Positions 6,450 through 9,835 of a stretch of DNA of 9,835 bases are shown one piece after another. The stretch comes from JAQBDA01 sp041301185. GTDB taxonomy: Bacteria > Chloroflexota > Anaerolineae > Anaerolineales > UBA4823. The stretch covers positions 1 to 9,835 of the forward strand of contig JBFYSV010000026.1 of assembly GCA_041301185.1 (NCBI GenBank), read 5' to 3'. Made by a program: the position numbers and the translations under genes. The notes below the pieces were generated by a model that saw nothing but the letters and a program-made list of their open reading frames with translations, did no database searches and was not told where the DNA came from. How positions within the stretch are numbered: position 1 is the stretch's first letter; each line of letters starts with the position of its first letter.

Positions 6450-6791
6450 ATGACCGTCGCAGGTGCTCAGCAGAGCATCACCCAGGCTTTGCTCACCTTG
6501 GATAACGTCAGCGTTGCTCCACACCGTTTTGGCGGTGTGGAGTACCGCCTGGGCAGCCGCGAGCTGGGCCATATCCACGGCGACCATATGCTGGATATCC
6601 CTTTCCCCAAAAAGGTGCGCGACGAGGTGGTAGCAAATGGGCAAGCCAGCCCGCACCACCTGCTGCCGGAGACCGGCTGGGTCAGCCTGTACCTGCGCCG
6701 GCCTGAAGATGTGAATACCGCCATCGCATTGCTGCGGCGCTCATACCAGATCGCCCTGGCTCAACGTGCATCAAGGAAGGTGAAAGAATGA
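6450..6791 (+). CDS. DUF5519 / luciferase-domain family protein
   Basis: A 113-residue protein matching the DUF5519 family, labelled luciferase domain in databases because of likeness to a domain in some luciferase-related proteins; the biochemical function is unknown. The family blocks are clear: FGGVEYRLGSRELGHIHGDH at 27-46, the adjoining LDIPFPKKVRDEVV (48-61), and ASPHHLLPETGWVSLYLR at 66-83. Several conserved histidines (41, 43, 46, 68, 69) could form a binding or catalytic site. It is a single-domain version with no membrane segment or signal peptide. The stop codon overlaps the start of the next gene (ATGA), and it begins 7 bases after yceI, so it belongs to the operon and is probably translated by coupling; no strong ribosome site precedes it. 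The family assignment rests on recognised motif text and the role remains open. Confidence 0.85.
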   Translation: MTVAGAQQSITQALLTLDNVSVAPHRFGGVEYRLGSRELGHIHGDHMLDIPFPKKVRDEVVANGQASPHHLLPETGWVSLYLRRPEDVNTAIALLRRSYQIALAQRASRKVKE

Positions 6792-7357
6792 CAGAGCAAA
6801 GCCTTGTCCTAGGAATCTCGGGCAGCCTGCGCAAGAACTCCAACAACAGTGGCCTGCTTCGGGCAGCAAGCGAATTGCTGCCCGAAGGCATGAGCCTGGA
6901 GATCTACGACATCGCGGCGATTCCCTTATATAACAACGACCTGGTGGCGGAAGGGCTGCCGCCGTCAGTACAGGAATTCAAGACCCGGATTGCATCGGCG
7001 GATGCCCTGCTGATTGCCACCCCTGAGTACAACTACTCGATACCCGGTGTGTTGAAGAACGCTATCGATTGGGCCTCGCGCCCACCGAACGAATCGTCCT
7101 TTCCCGGCAAGCCGCTGGCGATTATGGGAGCGGGCGGGGTGATGGGCACCAGCCGCGCCCAATCCCACCTGAGGCAGATCGCCAGCGGGCTGAACATGCT
7201 GGCGCTGAACAAGCCGGAGGTGATGGTGCAACGCGCCTGGGAGAAGTTCGACCAGGACGGAAACTTAACCGATGAGTCAACCCGCAAGCAAGTGAAAGAC
7301 CTGCTGGCAGCTCTACAGGAATGGACGCTGCGATTGAAAGGTATCCAGGTGAACTGA
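6788..7357 (+). CDS. NAD(P)H-dependent FMN reductase (flavodoxin-like)
   Basis: A 189-residue flavoprotein of the NADPH-dependent FMN reductase family, which includes azoreductase-, ChrR- and ArsH-type enzymes and usually reduces flavin, quinones, azo dyes or metals. The phosphate-binding loop for FMN is GSLRKNSNNSGLLR at residues 12-25. The flavin-contacting loop is PEYNYSIPGVLKNAIDWAS at 79-97, followed by GKPLAIMGAGGVMGTSRAQ. The fold is complete and the length normal. AAGGAAGGTGA at 6773-6783 is a good ribosome site, and the start overlaps the upstream gene by four bases. The hydrolase start overlaps its own stop codon. In a MarR-controlled operon the likeliest job is two-electron reduction of quinones or similar electrophiles, avoiding semiquinone radicals; that is inference from context and the substrate cannot be read from sequence. 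Confidence 0.95.
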   Translation: MTEQSLVLGISGSLRKNSNNSGLLRAASELLPEGMSLEIYDIAAIPLYNNDLVAEGLPPSVQEFKTRIASADALLIATPEYNYSIPGVLKNAIDWASRPPNESSFPGKPLAIMGAGGVMGTSRAQSHLRQIASGLNMLALNKPEVMVQRAWEKFDQDGNLTDESTRKQVKDLLAALQEWTLRLKGIQVN

Positions 7358-8055
7358 TGATCTCATCCAATGACCCGCATGCCGGACAACCAGTATTAGC
7401 GTATGGCGCTCCATTGGACAAAGCCCAGTCGGCGGACAAAGCTCAAGCGGCGGACAAAGCTCAAGCGGCGATGATCCTGGTGCACGGGCGCGGGGCGAGC
7501 GCCGAAGATATCCTCTCCCTGGCGGAGGAGCTGCCCCAGCCGGGGTTCGCCTTCCTGGCGCCCCAGGCGGCAGGCAACACCTGGTACCCGCAGCCCTTTA
7601 CCGCACCTTTGAGCACCAACCAGCCGTGGCTGGATTCAGCACTGGCGGCTATCGGGAGAGTGGCGGCACAGGTGGCGGCAGCGGGCATCCCGCCGGAACG
7701 GACTTACCTGCTGGGTTTCTCACAGGGAGCCTGCCTGGCGCTGGAGTACGCCGCCCGCAATGCCCGCCGCTACGGCGGGGTAGCCGGGCTGAGCGGCGGG
7801 TTGATCGGGCCGCAGGTTGAGCCAAACCGCTACCCGACAGGGCTGGCAGGCACGCCGGTCTTCCTGGGCTGCAGCGATATCGACCCGCATATCCCCCAGG
7901 AGCGGGTGATGGAAACCGCTCGCGCCCTGGAGCAGTTGGGTGCGCAGGTGGACATGCGCCTGTATCCCGGCATGGGGCACACAGTGAATGACGACGAGGT
8001 ACAAGCCGTCCAGCAGATGATGGCGGGCACACAGGCAGGCCTTGACAGAACCTGA
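7357..8055 (+). CDS. Phospholipase/carboxylesterase family alpha/beta hydrolase
   Basis: A 232-residue serine hydrolase of the phospholipase/carboxylesterase (Abhydrolase_2, MhqD-like) family, predicted to cleave ester or thioester bonds in the cytoplasm. The oxyanion segment MILVHGRGAS is at 39-48, the nucleophile S122 lies in GFSQG, the acid is probably D176 in CSDIDPHIP, and the histidine is H208 in GMGHTVNDDE. Residues 21-38 are three copies of a DKAQ(S/A)A hexapeptide, an expansion between the N-terminal strand and the hydrolase core. The frame extends 36 bases upstream, but AGGTGA at 7347-7352 and the TGATG overlap with the FMN reductase stop favour ATG 7357. It is the last gene of the MarR-linked set; MhqD in Bacillus and Staphylococcus is likewise under a MarR repressor. 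A strong promoter for downstream DNA lies across its final codons. Confidence 0.94.
   Translation: MISSNDPHAGQPVLAYGAPLDKAQSADKAQAADKAQAAMILVHGRGASAEDILSLAEELPQPGFAFLAPQAAGNTWYPQPFTAPLSTNQPWLDSALAAIGRVAAQVAAAGIPPERTYLLGFSQGACLALEYAARNARRYGGVAGLSGGLIGPQVEPNRYPTGLAGTPVFLGCSDIDPHIPQERVMETARALEQLGAQVDMRLYPGMGHTVNDDEVQAVQQMMAGTQAGLDRT
7417..7470 (+). repeat. Three tandem 18-bp repeats inside the hydrolase gene
   Basis: Units start at 7417, 7435 and 7453. Each begins GACAAAGC and encodes DKAQ(S/A)A. Units 2 and 3 are identical (GACAAAGCTCAAGCGGCG), while unit 1 differs at two bases. The in-frame length means copy number can change without breaking the gene. Confidence 0.95.
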
Positions 8056-8071
8056 AGGGCGGGTGTAAAAT
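8042..8071 (+). promoter_or_regulatory. Promoter inside the end of the hydrolase gene
   Basis: TTGACA at 8042-8047, 18-base spacer and TAAAAT at 8066-8071. The -35 is perfect and lies in the last codons of the hydrolase gene. The predicted start is near 8078, leaving an unusually long leader of about 185 bases before the 72-residue protein gene. Confidence 0.65.
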
Positions 8072-8095
8072 CCCGGCGCTAGGAATCTTCTTAAG

Positions 8096-8182
8096 ATGAA
8101 AGATACCATTTCCAAAGAACCTGACCCACCCCTATCCATCCTGGTCGCTGGTAAGAAGCTGCGCGGGAGTCTCATGGCCTGA
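8096..8182 (+). CDS. Possible 28-codon leader ORF
   Basis: ATG to TGA encodes a 28-residue peptide beginning MKDTISKEPDPPLSILVAGK and ending GSLMA. It lies wholly within the leader that follows the 8042 promoter. Its stop codon lies within the first leader hairpin (8178-8193), which is the arrangement of a translated attenuator. The ribosome site is poor (only a GGAA at 8083 and AAG next to the ATG), and there is no run of one amino acid as in biosynthetic attenuators. It may be a chance ORF. Confidence 0.25.
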   Translation: MKDTISKEPDPPLSILVAGKKLRGSLMA

Positions 8183-8193
8183 TCCCCATCAGG
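8178..8193 (+). promoter_or_regulatory. Leader hairpin CCTGAT-CCCC-ATCAGG
   Basis: A perfect 6-bp stem with a CCCC loop, extendable through wobble pairs to CAT (8173) and GTG (8198). It overlaps the stop codon of the small leader ORF and precedes the terminator-like hairpin. I could not match the leader to a known riboswitch class by eye. Confidence 0.5.
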
Positions 8194-8209
8194 TGGTGCG
8201 ATATGCCTG

Positions 8210-8246
8210 CCCCTGCGTCTTACCGGCGCAGGGGTTTATGTTTTTA
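8210..8246 (+). terminator. Intrinsic terminator or attenuator before the 72-residue gene
   Basis: CCCCTGCG (8210-8217) pairs perfectly with CGCAGGGG (8227-8234) around a 9-base loop, followed directly by TTTATGTTTTTAT. This is a good intrinsic terminator. It lies only 17 bases before the next ribosome site, with no room for a promoter in between, so that gene can be expressed only by read-through or anti-termination. It may also end the upstream marR-cluster transcripts. Confidence 0.75.
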
Positions 8247-8262
8247 TAACAAGGAGGCAACC

Positions 8263-8481
8263 ATGCGCCAAGAAATCAAGTTACCCAAGACAACGCCGCG
8301 CCAGGACGAAACCAATCATCCCGGCACGGAAACCAAGAATACGATCCGCTCGATCCTACCCCGGATTAAGACCTATCTGCGAGGGGTAGAACGGATCAAC
8401 CCGCAGGAAAGTTCCAACCTGGTAAGTAAGGTCGATTCTGCTGCGCTGACACCCCGCCACACTGGCGGTCAGCCACGCTAG
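8263..8481 (+). CDS. Small basic hypothetical protein (72 residues)
   Basis: An unrecognised 72-residue protein with many Lys, Arg, Thr and Pro residues, and no Cys or Trp. The N-terminal 25 residues look disordered (KLPKTTPRQDETNHPGTETK), a short amphipathic helix may run from about 28 to 42 (IRSILPRIKTYLRGVERI), and the tail is again polar (ALTPRHTGGQPR). There is no signal peptide or membrane segment. The frame is open upstream to an ATG at 8203, but a perfect AAGGAGG at 8251-8257 lies 5 bases before ATG 8263, which fixes the start and is the main evidence that the gene is real. It sits behind a long leader with a terminator-like hairpin and so may be conditionally expressed. A nucleic-acid- or protein-binding role would fit its charge, but nothing shows it. 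Confidence 0.6.
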   Translation: MRQEIKLPKTTPRQDETNHPGTETKNTIRSILPRIKTYLRGVERINPQESSNLVSKVDSAALTPRHTGGQPR

Positions 8482-8501
8482 CTCGTTTGAAAAGCTCGTT
8501 T

Positions 8502-8528
8502 CCCCCCCACCCCCAGCCCCGCCCCCCC
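8502..8528 (-). other. G-quadruplex motif on the minus strand
   Basis: The + strand has C-runs of 7, 5, 4 and 7 separated by A, AG and G. The minus strand therefore reads G7-C-G4-CT-G5-T-G7, meeting the four-run, short-loop rule for a G-quadruplex. It would appear in RNA of the minus-strand CDGSH gene just past its stop codon. Confidence 0.75.
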
Positions 8529-8539
8529 AAGGGGCGGGG
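8517..8539. terminator. GC hairpin between convergent genes
   Basis: CCCCGCCCC (8517-8525) and GGGGCGGGG (8531-8539) form a perfect 9-bp stem with a 5-base loop. It lies between the stop codons of the 72-residue gene and the CDGSH gene. Neither strand has a U-run after it, so a bidirectional terminator is inferred mainly from position and stem strength. Confidence 0.5.
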
Positions 8540-8559
8540 AATTATCCTCTGGATTGATA

Positions 8560-9246
8560 CTACGGCGCTTTGAAGCCGAGCTTCTGGTGGGTGTTATCGC
8601 AGAAGGGCATGTTCGACGAGCGCCCGCAGCGGCATAACGTCACCCGGTTGCGCACTTCGTACACGAAACCATCCGGGGCTTCGATGGGGATACCACCGCG
8701 CACCCATAGCGGACCGTCCGCAATGGTAGCAATCGAGGGCAAGTATTCCGGCTCGACCGGGGCGCCGTCCTCCAGGGCGTACTCCAGCCTGCCCGATGGG
8801 CAGTTGCTGACCATGCGCATCAGGCGGGCGAGCACCTCCGGGTCGGCGGTGTGGTCGATCATCTGCCAGACCTTGGTGAAGCGCGTCCCGCAGAAACCAG
8901 CGGACATGCACAGGCTGGTATCATCAGTCATCACCACCCCCACGCCGCGGTAGACTTCCCGCCGGGTGCTGCCCGGGCTGCGATCGGCAACCAGCTCGTA
9001 GTCGAAGGCAACCTCATCATGCGTGCCGTCGCAGAACGGCTTATTTTTGGATTGACCGCAGCGGCAGAGGGAATATCCCTGGCGGACGGGGGCAGCTTCT
9101 ACCGCCTGCCCCACCGGGTCCCATTCCAGCGGCTCACCGTAGGTGCTCATTGCCGGGTAGCGCTGGACGAGGGGTACGCCGCCGGACACCCGGTAGGGGC
9201 CACGGGCGGCGATTCGGATGCGATAAGGGGAGCTATTCGGGTCCAT
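8560..9246 (-). CDS. CDGSH iron-sulfur protein with two CDGSH motifs and a middle 4Fe-4S-type domain
   Basis: A 228-residue iron-sulfur protein. The first CDGSH motif is CRCGQSKNKPFCDGTH (ligands C61, C63, C72, H76). The second is CRCGRSSNMPFCDNTH (C205, C207, C216, H220). Each should hold a 2Fe-2S cluster with three Cys and one His ligand. Between them, residues 108-156 match the divergent 4Fe-4S mono-cluster domain (Fer4_19 type), with C113, C119 and C149 in CMSAGFC and NCPSGRLEY. The second CDGSH motif has Asn218 in place of the usual Gly; the ligands are kept. Such proteins are thought to act in electron transfer or cluster handling, but their partners are mostly unknown. The start lies 3 bases after the stop of the adenosine-specific kinase gene, so the two are one operon with coupled translation; an AAGG just upstream is a weak ribosome site. 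A GC hairpin and G-run region follow the stop. Confidence 0.95.
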   Translation of the reverse strand: MDPNSSPYRIRIAARGPYRVSGGVPLVQRYPAMSTYGEPLEWDPVGQAVEAAPVRQGYSLCRCGQSKNKPFCDGTHDEVAFDYELVADRSPGSTRREVYRGVGVVMTDDTSLCMSAGFCGTRFTKVWQMIDHTADPEVLARLMRMVSNCPSGRLEYALEDGAPVEPEYLPSIATIADGPLWVRGGIPIEAPDGFVYEVRNRVTLCRCGRSSNMPFCDNTHQKLGFKAP

Positions 9247-9249
9247 GAG

Positions 9250-9735
9250 TCACGCCTTGTAACCGATCATGCGCAAGAAACCCTTGCGCCAGGTGATGCC
9301 TGATTCGTCTTCGATGCCTTTAGGACTGAAGCCATCCACCACGCCCAGGATGCCGCGCCCCTGGTCGGTCTCGGCCAGGAGCACCTGCACCGGGTTTGCG
9401 GTAGCGCAGAAGACCCGGCAGACCTCCGGCACGGATTTGACGGTGTTGAGCACGTTGACCGGGTAGAATCCCGCCCCCAGGAAGATGATGAAGCTGTGCC
9501 CGGCGCCGATCGCCTGGGCGTTGCGCTGCGCCAGGGCGATCATCGCTGGGTCGGTGCCGCTCCAGCGCACCAGGCAATCGCCGGAAGCCTCGCAGAATGC
9601 CAGGCCGAACTTGATGCCCGGCACGGCGGTGACCAAGGCCTCGTGCAGGTCTTCGACGGTTTTGATGAAATGGGATTGACCCAGGATGAAGTTGATCTCG
9701 TCCGGCTTTTCAATCTGAACGGTGGTCAGGTTCAT
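9250..9735 (-). CDS. Adenosine-specific kinase (DUF355 family)
   Basis: A 161-residue protein of the DUF355 adenosine-specific kinase family, the normal length for this small single-domain family found in archaea and some bacteria. The family was assigned from the structure of a Pyrobaculum protein that binds adenosine and carries a stably phosphorylated histidine; the cellular role is not well established. Conserved text includes GQSHFIKTVEDLHEAL (19-34), IKFGLAFCEASGDCLVRWSG (41-60), AIGAGHSFIIFLGAGFYPVN (75-94) with H80, CATANPVQVLLAETDQGRGI (110-129) and the VVDGFSPKGIE stretch near the end. AAAGGAG lies 9 bases before the ATG. It is the first gene of a two-gene operon with the CDGSH protein, with its own promoter upstream. 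The pairing of a nucleoside kinase with an iron-sulfur protein has no obvious explanation. Confidence 0.95.
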   Translation of the reverse strand: MNLTTVQIEKPDEINFILGQSHFIKTVEDLHEALVTAVPGIKFGLAFCEASGDCLVRWSGTDPAMIALAQRNAQAIGAGHSFIIFLGAGFYPVNVLNTVKSVPEVCRVFCATANPVQVLLAETDQGRGILGVVDGFSPKGIEDESGITWRKGFLRMIGYKA

Positions 9736-9764
9736 GGGACTGCGCTCCTTTCGTGTTGTTATTG

Positions 9765-9793
9765 AGAATACAATATGTGGGAGGAAAAATCAA
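9765..9793 (-). promoter_or_regulatory. Promoter of the adenosine kinase-CDGSH operon
   Basis: On the minus strand TTGATT (9793-9788), 17-base spacer, TATTCT (9770-9765). Four bases of each box match the consensus. The predicted start near 9758 leaves a leader of about 22 bases holding the AAAGGAG ribosome site. Confidence 0.6.
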
Positions 9794-9820
9794 GAGAATT
9801 TTTAATTTGGTGTTGAGGGC

Positions 9821-9835
9821 GGCGGCTCTGCCGCC
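9821..9835. other. GC hairpin at the window edge
   Basis: GGCGGC-TCT-GCCGCC is a perfect 6-bp stem with a three-base loop ending exactly at the window edge. It may be the terminator stem of a neighbouring gene or part of a repeat; what follows is outside the window. Confidence 0.4.

Noticed and set aside
8078..8262. Known riboswitch in the leader of the 72-residue gene
   Set aside because: I compared it by memory with the cores of TPP, glycine, fluoride, ZTP, ykkC-type and tetrahydrofolate riboswitches and found no match; only the hairpins are supported.
8203..8262. Upstream start that would add 20 residues to the 72-residue protein
   Set aside because: This start lies before the terminator-like stem and has a poor ribosome site, whereas ATG 8263 has AAGGAGG five bases upstream.
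8851..9303. + strand open frame across the CDGSH gene start
   Set aside because: It runs opposite a gene with both CDGSH motifs intact; no ribosome site or domain supports it.

Overview
The window looks like chromosomal DNA from an uncultured or little-studied bacterium with GC-rich coding sequence and AT-rich promoter regions. The mix of genes suggests Chloroflexota, perhaps Anaerolineae: an actinobacterial/archaeal-type inositol-3-phosphate synthase, yebC next to ruvC, a two-CDGSH iron-sulfur protein, a DUF355 adenosine-specific kinase, and intergenic CACAGAG-type and GATTCTTCGG-type repeats. That placement is inference; there is no rRNA or other marker. I see no CRISPR array, tRNA, transposase or phage gene.

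Layout. (1) Positions 1-1493: the 3' end of an inositol-3-phosphate synthase gene, then a zinc-dependent alcohol dehydrogenase of the AdhA subfamily, 7 bases apart on the + strand. (2) 1494-1752: a gap with a decayed dispersed-repeat hairpin and an extended -10 promoter. (3) 1753-3003: yebC-ruvC, a classic pair (translation factor/regulator and Holliday-junction resolvase). (4) 3004-3226: a nested inverted repeat made of CACAGAG-rich units, filling the gap between convergent genes. (5) 3227-5194, minus strand: an unrecognised 655-residue tryptophan-rich, partly coiled-coil protein. (6) 5195-5309: a divergent promoter region with a palindromic operator. (7) 5310-8055: a + strand cluster of marR, yceI, DUF5519 (luciferase-domain family), an NAD(P)H-dependent FMN reductase and a phospholipase/carboxylesterase-type hydrolase. 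(8) 8042-8481: a strong promoter inside the end of the hydrolase gene, a leader of about 180 bases with a possible 28-codon ORF and a terminator-like hairpin, then a 72-residue basic protein. (9) 8502-8539: a C-rich/G-rich hairpin region. (10) 8560-9835, minus strand: adenosine-specific kinase followed by a CDGSH/4Fe-4S protein, with a promoter near the right edge.

The most coherent unit is the marR cluster. The marR promoter and the yceI promoter each carry a perfect 19-bp inverted repeat with a related sequence, placed identically over the -10 element, and each is preceded by a TTGACA box. This suggests that the MarR protein represses both itself and the yceI-DUF5519-FMN reductase-hydrolase operon. 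A MarR repressor over a flavin reductase and a carboxylesterase resembles the MhqR quinone/electrophile-stress regulons of Firmicutes, so a redox or electrophile detoxification role is the working hypothesis. The YceI and DUF5519 proteins would be an unusual addition to such a set.
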